Of a DNA stretch of 9,836 nucleotides, positions 1 to 6,965 are shown in pieces (the first letter of the stretch is position 1; each line of letters starts with the position of its first letter). The notes below the pieces were generated by a model. The model searched no databases. It had not been told where the DNA came from and was given only the letters and a program-made list of their open reading frames with translations. The stretch comes from Pseudomonadota bacterium (GTDB taxonomy: Bacteria > Pseudomonadota > Alphaproteobacteria > Rhizobiales > Rhizobiaceae): the NCBI GenBank assembly GCA_003242525.1, contig QGUU01000059.1, forward strand, positions 1 to 9,836, in the 5' to 3' direction. Position numbers and translations under genes: made by a program.

Positions 1-2
1 GT

Positions 3-38
3 CCTCGATCATCCTTTCCACCCGGTTCGCGATCGAGG
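3..38. repeat. 8-bp perfect inverted repeat downstream of purH
   Basis: CCTCGATC at 3-10 is exactly repeated in inverse as GATCGAGG at 31-38, with a 20-base loop. It begins 16 bases past the purH stop, reading leftward. It could form a hairpin in the purH 3' region, but no T-run is visible before the window ends, so a terminator role is not shown. Reading leftward, the distal arm also overlaps a possible ATG (complement of 10-12) with a purine-rich stretch before it, so it could instead sit at the start of the next gene. Its role is open. Confidence 0.4.
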
Positions 39-54
39 CAGAATCTCCGGGTGT

Positions 55-1719
55 CTACTGGCCAGCCCTAGGCGGCGTGCGGGCTGCCCTTGCCAGGCGC
101 CGTGAGTGCCGTAAGCGCCGCACTCCGGTAAGCACCATGGCAATGCCGTGCCCGTCGGCTGCTGCGATGACATCCTTGTCGTTGACAGAGCCGCCCGGTT
201 GGATAACCGCCGTGGCACCTGCCTCTATTGCCGCCAACAAGCCGTCTGCGAAGGGGAAAAAGGCATCCGAGGCCACTACCGAGCCTTTGGCCAGCGAATC
301 GCCAAGCCCGGCAGCGCGTGCCGCATCCGCGGCCTTGGAAGCGGCGATGCGCGAGGAATCGACCCGGCTCATCTGTCCGGCGCCGATGCCAACCGTCGCG
401 CCATCTTTGGCATAGACGATCGCGTTGGACTTGACGTGCTTGGCCACCCTGAAGGCAAATTTCAGATCGGCCAGTTCGGCTTCGCTGGGCGCACGCTTGG
501 TCGCCACGACGAGGTCCAGGTCATCCACCACGGCATTGTCGCGACCCTGAACCAGAAGGCCGCCAGCTACCGATTTCACCATCGTGCCCGGCGCGCGGGG
601 GTCAGGAAGGCCGCCGGTTACCAGCAGCCGCAAGTTCTTCTTCGCAGCCACGATGCGGGCAGCCCCCTCAGTCACTTCCGGCGCGATGATGACCTCGGTG
701 AAGATTTTCACGATCTCCTCCGCCGCTTCCTCGTCAAGGGCGCGGTTCAGGGCAACTATGCCGCCAAAGGCGGAAACCGGATCGCAGGCCAGCGCCTTGA
801 GGTAGGCTTCCCGCAATGTCTCGCCTTCGGCCACGCCGCAGGGGTTGGCGTGCTTGATGATCGCAACCGCTGCTGTCCGTTGCGGGTCGAACTCGCCGAC
901 CAGTTCGAAGGCGGCGTCGGTATCGTTGATGTTGTTGTAGGAAAGCTGCTTGCCCTGCAACTGGCGGGCCGTGGCGACGCCAGGGCGCGAATCGCCGGTG
1001 ACATAGAAGCCGGCCTGCTGGTGCGGGTTCTCTCCGTAGCGCATTACTGAATCCAGCCTGCCGCCAAAGGCTCGCCAGGCAGGGTGTTCCACTGCAAGCG
1101 TTTCTGCGAACCAGCCCGATATTGAGGCATCGTAGGCGGCAGTGCGCGCGAAGGCCTTCGCGGCCAGCTTCCTGCGGAAATCGAAGGGGAGCGCGCCCTG
1201 GTTCATCTCCAGCGCATTGAGAACCGAGGCGTAGTCCTCCGGGTCGGTGACGATGGCGACATAGGCGTGGTTCTTCGCTGCGGCGCGGATCATGGCCGGA
1301 CCGCCTATGTCGATGTTCTCGACCGTCTCCGCATGGGAAGCGCCTGCGCGGCGAACCTCCTCGAAAGGATAGAGGTTGACCACCACGAGGTCGATCGGCT
1401 CTATCCCGTGGTCGCGCATGGCCTGCCGATGTTCGGCATCGTCGCGGATGGAAAGCAGCGCGCCGTGGATGGCCGGATGCAGCGTCTTCACGCGCCCGTC
1501 CATAATTTCGGGGAAGTTCGTCACATCCGAGACGTCGCGCACGGCAATGCCCGCTTCGCCAATAGCCCTGGCAGTACCGCCGGTGGAAACCAGCTCCACG
1601 CCGGCGCTGGCAAGAGCGCGGGCGAAATCGACCAGCCCGGTCTTGTCGAAAACCGACAGCAGAGCGCGGCGCACCGGTACGAGATCAGGGGCGGGAACGT
1701 TCTTTGAAGGGACGGCCAT
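55..1719 (-). CDS. purH: Bifunctional AICAR transformylase / IMP cyclohydrolase PurH
   Basis: This cytosolic enzyme catalyses the last two steps of purine synthesis: formyl transfer from 10-formyl-THF to AICAR, then ring closure of FAICAR to IMP. The N-terminal MGS-like cyclohydrolase domain (about 16-160) shows STGGT (45-49), KTLHP (78-82), IDIGGP (136-141) and AAKN (147-150). The transformylase domain shows RYGENPHQ (227-234), KHANPCG (289-295, with the catalytic Lys-His pair), SAFGG (316-320), GAGQMSR (446-452) and SDAFFPF (484-490). I chose the ATG at 1719 because family homology begins a few residues later and AGAAAGG lies about 8 bases upstream; the frame stays open further upstream to 1842 without homology. 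The product is 554 residues. The usual end (TGVRHFRH type, here TGVRRLRH) falls at residue 538, and 16 unrelated residues follow before a TAG. It is the last gene of the leftward run, 167 bases after the heparinase gene. Confidence 0.97.
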   Translation of the reverse strand: MAVPSKNVPAPDLVPVRRALLSVFDKTGLVDFARALASAGVELVSTGGTARAIGEAGIAVRDVSDVTNFPEIMDGRVKTLHPAIHGALLSIRDDAEHRQAMRDHGIEPIDLVVVNLYPFEEVRRAGASHAETVENIDIGGPAMIRAAAKNHAYVAIVTDPEDYASVLNALEMNQGALPFDFRRKLAAKAFARTAAYDASISGWFAETLAVEHPAWRAFGGRLDSVMRYGENPHQQAGFYVTGDSRPGVATARQLQGKQLSYNNINDTDAAFELVGEFDPQRTAAVAIIKHANPCGVAEGETLREAYLKALACDPVSAFGGIVALNRALDEEAAEEIVKIFTEVIIAPEVTEGAARIVAAKKNLRLLVTGGLPDPRAPGTMVKSVAGGLLVQGRDNAVVDDLDLVVATKRAPSEAELADLKFAFRVAKHVKSNAIVYAKDGATVGIGAGQMSRVDSSRIAASKAADAARAAGLGDSLAKGSVVASDAFFPFADGLLAAIEAGATAVIQPGGSVNDKDVIAAADGHGIAMVLTGVRRLRHSRRLARAARTPPRAGQ

Positions 1720-1886
1720 GGGGGACGCCTTTCTGCCAGATGGGGAATGCCGCCGCCCTAGCACAGCGGGGGTGGAATTCAAACGGCGAGAAAGGGCCGG
1801 TGCCGATTTCGTGTCTGGGCGGTGGGTGAGTGAACCGGGCAAAGCAATGCGGCTCGCGCATCCATGGTTTTACGGCCTCGGCGCCC

Positions 1887-3575
1887 TCACTCCCTTTCAA
1901 GTTGCCAATGAACTTCCGAAATTTCCGACGCCCGGAAGGCGAGCACGATCTGCCGCGACCGGCACGGGCCGGCAAGTCCCGCGAAAAAGATCGACTCCTC
2001 TACCTCGGGTTCCAGCGTGGCGCTGAAGAACCATGTGTCCGTCCCGTCGGCCGAGAGCACCAGCCGCCCTTGCGCGTCGCGGAAAAGCTCGACGTCGGGA
2101 TGCAGGTGGAAACGGACCGTCACCCGGTCGTCAGCCCGAATAGGCTTGTTCCCCGCAGGCAGGAAACGGTCCCGTCCGGTCAGAAGGTTGCCGCCGCCGG
2201 AAAGCACGAGTTGGCGTTCATGCAAGACGCCGAAGCGCTGCGCGTAGCCGTCGTGACTAGCAATGAATCCCTGCTGCCCGTCCTCGTCCAGCCGCCGGCA
2301 GGTTACATGGCGCGGTCCGCCTGTCAGCGGTGCTCCGATCAAGCCGCCGATGCGTGCGGAATGATTGAAACGCGCCGATGAGGTATCGTTGATGGTCGCC
2401 GTTGAGTGCGCCGCAGTGGCGCGCGACAGGGGACGGAATTCCGAGTCCCCGTAGGTGTCCACGCCGGCATTGACGACATAGTGCTGACGTCCGGAAGAAA
2501 GTTCGAAGGACAGGGAGCCGGCATGCGCATCGCCCGAAAGATCGGGTGGTGGCGGCAGGCCGGTATCGGCCAGAACCGTGACATTGCCGATCGAAAGCCT
2601 TTCGTAGCCGGAATGCGGCGCATGCAGCAGCGGCTGGCCCGCAGTGTCGTCATGGAGCAGAACAGCGGCGACCCGGTCGTGGATGGTGGCGCCCATGCCG
2701 TTGAAGCGGGCCAGGGTGCCGTCCTGATGGCGGAAGAAACGAAGCGCAGGCAGCATGCGATCGATTGCGCCCATCAGCGCCGGCGGGGCCTGCCCTGCCT
2801 GGTTGGCGTAAGTCTGACGCAGAGGCAAGAGGTCAGCCAGGATTTCAAGTATAGCGGACGGATTGCGCGAGACGTGGCCGCCGTCCGGCAGAATCTGCCG
2901 GTTCAACTCCTCGGAGAGGTTGCGGGTCGCCGCGCGGAGCGCCGAAGCCGGAACCGGCAGCGAAAGGGCGGCAAAGGCCAGGGCCACGCGTGCGCGCAGT
3001 CTCGGCTTGCCATCCGGCATTTCCCGCGCGACGGAACGCAGGTAGCGCACCTGGACCGCAAGCGATTTCAGGAAGGCGCGGTAGAATGGATATTCGGCCC
3101 CCTGCAGGACCACTGACGAATGCTGCAGCCAGGCAATGATGCGCTTGGCCGTGGTTGCCGGCTCCCAGGCCACGCCGGAAATATGATTGCCGTGCAGTGC
3201 GATCCAGTCGGACACCAGCGCTCGCGCATTGGCGGCGGCGAGGTGGCTGTCAGCGGCCCGCATGTGGCGGAGCCAGCGAAAGCCATGCAGGCTCTTCAGC
3301 CAGCGCGGGTCGGCACCTTCGATCTGGAATGGCGATTGCCCTCCAGTTTCCACTACATGACCGGCCAGCGGAAAGCGCCCGTAATAGATCTCCAGCGCAA
3401 TCTGCGGGTCGGCCAGCCTGAGGTCCGGTGGCGCGATCAGGACGCGCTCCGGCGTCCGGCCGGAATAACGCCAGCGATAGACGGGGCCACTGCGCAGGCG
3501 CCGCCGCGTACGGCGCCACATTTCGCGCGCGACCAGCACCCACAGATGTGCGGTGTTGCTGTCTGTGATGCTCAA
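1887..3575 (-). CDS. Heparinase II/III-family protein
   Basis: This 562-residue protein belongs to the heparinase II/III-like family (polysaccharide lyases and relatives). The N-terminal, mostly helical part includes YGRFPLAG (65-72), WLKSLHGFRWLRH (92-104) and DGGHVSRNP (231-239). The C-terminal beta-rich lyase-like domain (about 320-560) carries AHAGSLSFELS (350-360) and RATAAHSTATI (385-395), the histidine-bearing blocks expected around the family active site. No signal peptide is evident; the N-terminus is strongly basic (RRTRRRLR, 21-28), so a cytosolic location is more likely. The substrate is unknown, and a glycosaminoglycan substrate should not be assumed; cell-surface or exopolysaccharide turnover is a guess. 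The start is a TTG at 3575, preceded by AGGAGG four bases away. No ATG fits before the conserved region. It lies between rsmB and purH on the same strand. Confidence 0.9.
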   Translation of the reverse strand: MSITDSNTAHLWVLVAREMWRRTRRRLRSGPVYRWRYSGRTPERVLIAPPDLRLADPQIALEIYYGRFPLAGHVVETGGQSPFQIEGADPRWLKSLHGFRWLRHMRAADSHLAAANARALVSDWIALHGNHISGVAWEPATTAKRIIAWLQHSSVVLQGAEYPFYRAFLKSLAVQVRYLRSVAREMPDGKPRLRARVALAFAALSLPVPASALRAATRNLSEELNRQILPDGGHVSRNPSAILEILADLLPLRQTYANQAGQAPPALMGAIDRMLPALRFFRHQDGTLARFNGMGATIHDRVAAVLLHDDTAGQPLLHAPHSGYERLSIGNVTVLADTGLPPPPDLSGDAHAGSLSFELSSGRQHYVVNAGVDTYGDSEFRPLSRATAAHSTATINDTSSARFNHSARIGGLIGAPLTGGPRHVTCRRLDEDGQQGFIASHDGYAQRFGVLHERQLVLSGGGNLLTGRDRFLPAGNKPIRADDRVTVRFHLHPDVELFRDAQGRLVLSADGTDTWFFSATLEPEVEESIFFAGLAGPCRSRQIVLAFRASEISEVHWQLERE

Positions 3576-3658
3576 GGAGCCTCCTGAAGTTCCCCAACAA
3601 GGGTATATGATTCAAGGACTTGTGCGAAGGCGTATTTCGCTGGAGCCACAGGTTCCGT

Positions 3659-3672
3659 AGGCGAGAGCGCCT
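3659..3672. repeat. Small hairpin between rsmB and the heparinase gene
   Basis: AGGCG (3659-3663) and CGCCT (3668-3672) form a 5-bp inverted repeat around a 4-base loop, 8 bases past the rsmB stop in the leftward direction. There is no T-run after it. At most it is a weak attenuator or 3' end protector; it could be chance. Confidence 0.25.
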
Positions 3673-3680
3673 GCCTGCGC

Positions 3681-5066
3681 TCAGGCCTTGCGGATGAATC
3701 GAGCCGCAAAAAAACCGTCCAGTCCGGAAATTTCCGGTCGACCAAGATCAAGGCCGGCTGGCGTGGTGCGCAGCCACCCCTGTGTAGTCAGGAAAGGCTC
3801 TATTCCCGCCGCTTCGCCAGGCTTGATCGGGTCGGCAACTACACCGGGCGTGTCGGAAAGGAAGGTCTCGACGAGACGCTCGCCTTCCTGCGGATCGAGC
3901 GAGCAGTTGGAAAAGAGGATCCTGCCGCCGGGTCTCACCAGCCCCACCGCGCGGTCGAGCAGCCTGCGCTGCAATGTGGCCAGCCGCTCTATGTCGGCGG
4001 GCGTCTTTGTCCATGGCACGTCGGGATGGCGGCGCACCGTGCCGGTGGACGAGCAGGGCGCGTCTAGCAGAACGGCGTCGAACATTTCTGCCGGTTCGAA
4101 GGCCAGCAGGTCTGCTCGCAGGACTTCCGCGGCAAGACCCAGCCGCTCGAGATTTTGCCGGAGCCGCGCGAGGCGGCTTGCGGAAAGATCAATCGCCGTA
4201 ACATGGGCACCCGCAAGCACCAGCTGCGCCGTCTTGCCCCCTGGTGCGGCGCAGAGATCGGCGACCTTCAGGCCGCCTACCGCCCCCAGAAGTCTTGCCG
4301 GCAGCGCGGCAGCGGCATCCTGCACCCACCATGCGCCCTCGGAAAAGCCGGGCAGGTCGGACACCGGCCCGGGGAGCCGCTCAACGCGCACCGAACCAGT
4401 GGGCAGCACGATGCCGCCGAGCCTTTCCGCCCAACCGGCAGGATCGCCCTTTACGGAGAAATCGATAGGCGCCTCCAGCCGGTGCAGGGCAAGTATTTTT
4501 TCGGCCTCCGCCTCGCCATAGGCGTCCGCCAGTCGCTCGGCAAACCAGTCCGGCGCGTCGATCGTCGCCGCCAGGGCCGGCGCTAGCTCGGCATCCTTCT
4601 CCCTTGTCAGTCCCCGCAGCACCGCATTGGCCAGCCTGGCGAAACGCGCGGTGCGCGGGTCGCCCTTGGCATGGCCGACAGCCAGGTCCACGGCGGCGCT
4701 GTCCGGCACATCAAGGAACAGGATTTGCGCCGCCGCGACATGCAGGAGGTGCGTCAGCGCGGTGGCGTTTGGCGGCAGCGGCCTTTCCAGCCGGCGCGAA
4801 AGCAGCTTGGCGATGGTAACGCGATAGCGCAGCGCCGTGGCGAGAATGGCGCGCACCAATGCCCGGTCCCGCGCGTCGAGCGAACGGTATTGCGGGTGGC
4901 CATGCTCGGCATCGGTGAGCCCGTCAAGCGGCGTTTTCGCGTCGATGACTGCAGCGAGCAGCCGCGCGGCCGTCTTGCGGGCGGCGAGACCGGGAGCGGC
5001 TGAATCTTGCTTGCCTGGCTCGTTCTTGCGGGGGCGGGGGGCTTTGTGGTTCATGCCCCTGCCCAT
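3681..5066 (-). CDS. rsmB: 16S rRNA (cytosine-C5)-methyltransferase RsmB
   Basis: RsmB (Fmu/Sun family) methylates C967 (E. coli numbering) of 16S rRNA using S-adenosylmethionine. The 461-residue protein has an N-terminal NusB-like RNA-binding domain (about 27-155) and a Rossmann methyltransferase domain. Motif I is VADLCAAPGGKTAQL (268-282), motif IV is LLDAPCSSTGTVRRHPD (333-349, Cys338 in the PC pair), and motif VI is FSNCSL (385-390, Cys388 as the expected catalytic nucleophile). Motif VI reads NC where many members read TC, while the catalytic cysteine is kept. Two starts are possible: ATG at 5066 (used here) or ATG at 5054, four codons later. Neither has a convincing Shine-Dalgarno. The 5066 start sits one base after the stop of a possible small reading frame (5068-5145), which would allow coupled translation. 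It follows htpX by 69 bases. Confidence 0.95.
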   Translation of the reverse strand: MGRGMNHKAPRPRKNEPGKQDSAAPGLAARKTAARLLAAVIDAKTPLDGLTDAEHGHPQYRSLDARDRALVRAILATALRYRVTIAKLLSRRLERPLPPNATALTHLLHVAAAQILFLDVPDSAAVDLAVGHAKGDPRTARFARLANAVLRGLTREKDAELAPALAATIDAPDWFAERLADAYGEAEAEKILALHRLEAPIDFSVKGDPAGWAERLGGIVLPTGSVRVERLPGPVSDLPGFSEGAWWVQDAAAALPARLLGAVGGLKVADLCAAPGGKTAQLVLAGAHVTAIDLSASRLARLRQNLERLGLAAEVLRADLLAFEPAEMFDAVLLDAPCSSTGTVRRHPDVPWTKTPADIERLATLQRRLLDRAVGLVRPGGRILFSNCSLDPQEGERLVETFLSDTPGVVADPIKPGEAAGIEPFLTTQGWLRTTPAGLDLGRPEISGLDGFFAARFIRKA

Positions 5067-5067
5067 C

Positions 5068-5145
5068 TCACGCGTTCAGGCGCTTGTCGAGAGGCCTGCG
5101 CCGCACGATCCAGCCCCGGCCGGACGCCAACGGCCTCACGACCAT
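5068..5145 (-). CDS. Possible 25-residue reading frame bridging htpX and rsmB
   Basis: An ATG at 5145 begins inside the last codons of htpX (overlap 5136-5145), runs 25 codons, and stops with TGA at 5068-5070, one base before the rsmB ATG at 5066. The peptide is basic, starting [14 protein letters not shown] and ending LDKRLNA. A GAGG lies 4 bases before its ATG. By my count 24 of 25 sense codons end in G or C, as real genes here do, though surrounding GC bias makes this weak support. I know no family for it. It may be a real small protein, a coupling device delivering ribosomes to rsmB, or chance. Confidence 0.25.
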   Translation of the reverse strand: MVVRPLASGRGWIVRRRPLDKRLNA

Positions 5146-6149
5146 GGACCTCTTCTCGGCCCGGTCGGGTTGCGGCCCCATGGGTTGGGCCTTGGTGCCT
5201 GTGGCGCAGTCGGCCTGCCTGCCGACCGACCTTGCCGGTCGCCTCCCCAGGGACCGGACGCTCTGCCCACCGTGCCTTGGTCCGGGGAAGGAGAGCCCCT
5301 GTTCCACTCCTCGGCCATGGCCTGCAGCGCCGCGATACGGTTTTCCGTCGCAGGATGCGTCGAAAAAAGCGAATCCATGCGCTCTCCATGCAGCGGATTG
5401 ATGATGAACAGATGTGCGGTGGCCGGGTTGCGCTCGGCAGCCGGATTGCGGATCGCCTCGACATTGCGGGCGATCTTGGCCAGCGCCGAGGCCAGCCATA
5501 GTGGCTGGCCGGCGATTTCGGCGCCGCGCCGGTCAGCGGCATATTCGCGGGTGCGCGAAACGGCCATTTGCACCAACATCGCCGCGAAGGGCGCTACGAT
5601 CATTGCTACGAGCACGCCAATGATGCCGGCGCCATTGTTGTTTTCCCGGTTTCCGCCTCCGAAGAACAGGGCGAAATTGCCCAGCATGGAGATTGCGCCC
5701 GCCAGCGTGGCGACGATCGTCATGGTCAGCGTATCGCGATTTTGGATATGGGCCAGCTCATGCGCCATGACGCCGGCAACCTCCTCATAGGAAAGTCTTT
5801 CCAGCAGTCCGGTGGTGGCGGCAACGGCCGAATGCTCGGGGTTGCGCCCCGTGGCAAAGGCGTTGGGCTGCGGGTTGTCAATGAGATAGACTCGCGGCAT
5901 GGGCAGTCCCGCGCGCGCTGCGAGGTCACGCACGATGCCGTAATATTCCGGCGCGGTGCGCTCATCCACCTCGACGGCGCCGTTCATCGCCAGCACCATC
6001 TTGTCGGCGTTCCAGTAGGTAAACAGGTTGGTGCCGGCAGCGATGACCAGCGCGATCATCATGCCGCCCGAGCCGCCGATCAGATAGCCGACGCCCATGA
6101 ACAGCGCCGTCATGACGGCAAGAAGCATGGCGGTGCGCAGCGTGTTCAA
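5136..6149 (-). CDS. htpX: Membrane zinc metalloprotease HtpX (M48B family)
   Basis: HtpX is an inner-membrane protease that works in quality control of membrane proteins, with its active site facing the cytosol. The 337-residue protein has two N-terminal membrane segments (about 7-24 and 29-46), the zinc motif HELAH (130-134) in [13 protein letters not shown], two further hydrophobic segments (about 143-163 and 175-196), and the third-ligand motif [13 protein letters not shown] (198-210, Glu202 as the expected third ligand). The C-terminal 50 residues are rich in Gly, Pro and Arg, with repeated GPW/NPW motifs, and look disordered. The start is a TTG at 6149: family homology ([20 protein letters not shown]) begins at the next codon, and GAGGAG lies 9 bases upstream. 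The frame stays open 180 codons further upstream, but that part is antisense to two other genes. It is divergent from the SDHAF4-type gene. Confidence 0.95.
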   Translation of the reverse strand: MNTLRTAMLLAVMTALFMGVGYLIGGSGGMMIALVIAAGTNLFTYWNADKMVLAMNGAVEVDERTAPEYYGIVRDLAARAGLPMPRVYLIDNPQPNAFATGRNPEHSAVAATTGLLERLSYEEVAGVMAHELAHIQNRDTLTMTIVATLAGAISMLGNFALFFGGGNRENNNGAGIIGVLVAMIVAPFAAMLVQMAVSRTREYAADRRGAEIAGQPLWLASALAKIARNVEAIRNPAAERNPATAHLFIINPLHGERMDSLFSTHPATENRIAALQAMAEEWNRGSPSPDQGTVGRASGPWGGDRQGRSAGRPTAPQAPRPNPWGRNPTGPRRGPWS

Positions 6150-6173
6150 ATCCTTTTGCTCCTCGTTGCACAA

Positions 6174-6190
6174 GCAGGGTCGATCCCTGC
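6174..6190. repeat. 6-bp inverted repeat in the divergent htpX control region
   Basis: GCAGGG (6174-6179) and CCCTGC (6185-6190) form a perfect inverted repeat around TCGAT. It lies 25 bases upstream of the htpX TTG and would be in the 5' leader of htpX if transcription starts near 6198. It could be an operator half-site pair or a leader hairpin; a 6-bp stem this GC-rich would be stable in RNA. Confidence 0.4.
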
Positions 6191-6203
6191 CATATTCGCT
6201 TAT

Positions 6204-6233
6204 ATGATGGGAAGAACATGTTCCCGATTCAAT
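6204..6233 (-). promoter_or_regulatory. Heat-shock (sigma-32-like) promoter candidate for htpX
   Basis: Reading leftward, ATTGAA (complement of 6228-6233) is followed after 16 bases by CCCATCAT (complement of 6204-6211). This resembles the RpoH pattern CTTGAA / CCCCATNT. It would put the transcript start near 6198, about 48 bases before the TTG. HtpX is heat-shock controlled in E. coli, which makes such a promoter plausible, but the match is imperfect and was found by eye. Confidence 0.3.
6209..6225. promoter_or_regulatory. GAACATGTTC palindrome, possible operator
   Basis: GAACATGTTC (6214-6223) is a perfect 10-bp palindrome, inside a looser GGGAA...TTCCC pair (6209-6225). It falls between the proposed -35 and -10 elements of the htpX promoter and 22 bases upstream of the SDHAF4-type ATG, so a bound protein could affect both genes. 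It does not fit the rhizobial LexA pattern GTTC-N7-GTTC. The regulator is unknown. Confidence 0.3.
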
Positions 6234-6245
6234 GCGCGGCATATC

Positions 6246-6464
6246 ATGAGCAAGCCTGAAACAGAGGGGCAGAATGCCCCCGATCCATTGCAGAGGAAGG
6301 TCTTGAGCCCGGCCGCCCAGCGCGCCCTCGCCGAGGCCGAAGCGCGGCGCGCCGAATATCTCAGGCGCGAAGCCGCCTTGCCGAAGGAACTCGGCGGACG
6401 CGGCGGCAAGGAGCCAATCCGCTACGGTGACTGGGAAGTCAAAGGCATGACCTCGGACTTCTGA
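6246..6464 (+). CDS. SDHAF4-type (DUF1674) succinate dehydrogenase assembly factor homologue
   Basis: This 72-residue protein carries the family's C-terminal signature: [23 protein letters not shown], residues 50-72, with the conserved PxRYGDWExKG...DF block at its end. The N-terminal half is charged and probably a flexible helix ([20 protein letters not shown] region). In eukaryotes SDHAF4/Sdh8 binds flavinylated SdhA and helps it join SdhB in complex II; a similar role here is inferred from family membership, and no sdh genes lie in the window. The ATG at 6246 gives the expected family length. An upstream in-frame ATG pair at 6205-6210 would add about 13 residues without homology. No clear Shine-Dalgarno precedes 6246. 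It is divergent from htpX and 60 bases before the nuclease gene. Confidence 0.9.
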   Translation: MSKPETEGQNAPDPLQRKVLSPAAQRALAEAEARRAEYLRREAALPKELGGRGGKEPIRYGDWEVKGMTSDF

Positions 6465-6488
6465 CCTTCGGTCGGCCGTGAAGCAGGC

Positions 6489-6516
6489 TTGCGCTCCTCT
6501 GTAATAGGAATATAAT
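6489..6516 (+). promoter_or_regulatory. TATAAT promoter candidate for the nuclease gene, likely leaderless
   Basis: TTGCGC (6489-6494) lies 16 bases before a perfect TATAAT (6511-6516). The expected transcript start, about 6-9 bases further, falls at 6522-6525, essentially on the ATG at 6525. The bases before the ATG are CCTCCTGC, which lack any Shine-Dalgarno. A short AGGA-N6-TCCT inverted repeat (6506-6519) overlaps the -10 element. Confidence 0.4.
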
Positions 6517-6524
6517 CCTCCTGC

Positions 6525-6965
6525 ATGGGACGGTTGAACCACCGAATTCTTTGGCTCGCCTTCGTCTGCGCGACCGGCTTTTCTGCCGGCGCGCATACGG
6601 AAAACCTCACCGGGCCGGTGGAGGCCAGAATTCTGCGCGTGCTGGACGGTGACACGTTCGAGGCCGAAGCGCGCGTCTGGCCGGGCCATTCCGTCCGGGT
6701 CAATGTCCGTATTCGCGGAATCGACGCACCCGAGATCAAGAGCCGTTGCGGCGCGGAGCGGCGTGCGGCGCTCGAAGCCCGCGCGGCGCTTTCGGAGCTG
6801 CTCGGGGAACGTGTCTCGCTATGGAATATCGGCAGCGCGAAATATTATGGCCGTGTGCTGGCGGACGTCGAAACGGCGGAAGGCACATCGGTCGTTCCCT
6901 TCATGCTGTCGCGCGGGCTGGCGCGGCCCTATGAGGGTGGCCGCAGGGCGGGCTGGTGCGGCTGA
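6525..6965 (+). CDS. Secreted staphylococcal-nuclease-like (thermonuclease) protein
   Basis: This 146-residue protein has an N-terminal signal peptide (basic MGRLNHR, hydrophobic [15 protein letters not shown], likely cleavage near residues 22-25) and one SNase-like fold, so it is probably periplasmic or exported. The catalytic set of the staphylococcal enzyme is present: DGDTF (41-45; Asp43 matching Asp21), [10 protein letters not shown] (61-70; Arg62, Asp67 and Glu70 matching Arg35, Asp40 and Glu43) and KYYGR (106-110; Arg110 matching Arg87). Calcium-dependent phosphodiester cleavage of DNA or RNA is therefore plausible. Two mature-part cysteines (75 and 145) could pair. The domain is compact, without extra C-terminal parts. 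No Shine-Dalgarno precedes the ATG, and no other start keeps the signal peptide intact, which fits a leaderless message. The substrate and biological role are not known. Confidence 0.9.
   Translation: MGRLNHRILWLAFVCATGFSAGAHTENLTGPVEARILRVLDGDTFEAEARVWPGHSVRVNVRIRGIDAPEIKSRCGAERRAALEARAALSELLGERVSLWNIGSAKYYGRVLADVETAEGTSVVPFMLSRGLARPYEGGRRAGWCG

Noticed and set aside
148..1050. 300-codon open frame on the + strand
   Set aside because: It is wholly antisense to purH, whose motifs are unmistakable; GC-rich codon use opens long shadow frames. It has no recognisable domain.
1756..1782. TTGAAT ... CTAGGG as a purH promoter
   Set aside because: The spacing is 15 bases and the -10 match is poor; a purH promoter in this 167-base gap is likely, but I cannot place it.
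3600..3645. CTTCGC-N16-TATACC as a promoter for the heparinase gene
   Set aside because: Only the -10 part is respectable; a -35 with so few matches is not enough.
6209..6225. LexA (SOS) box
   Set aside because: The dyad is GAAC-AT-GTTC; the alphaproteobacterial SOS box is a direct repeat GTTC-N7-GTTC, which is absent here.
6462..6474. GACC-TTC-GGTC hairpin at the SDHAF4-type stop as a terminator
   Set aside because: The stem is only 4 bp, it overlaps the stop codon and no T-run follows.
6150..6689. Upstream extension of the htpX frame by 180 codons
   Set aside because: The extension is antisense to the SDHAF4-type gene and the nuclease start, contains no HtpX homology, and the TTG at 6149 has a good ribosome site exactly where the family begins.
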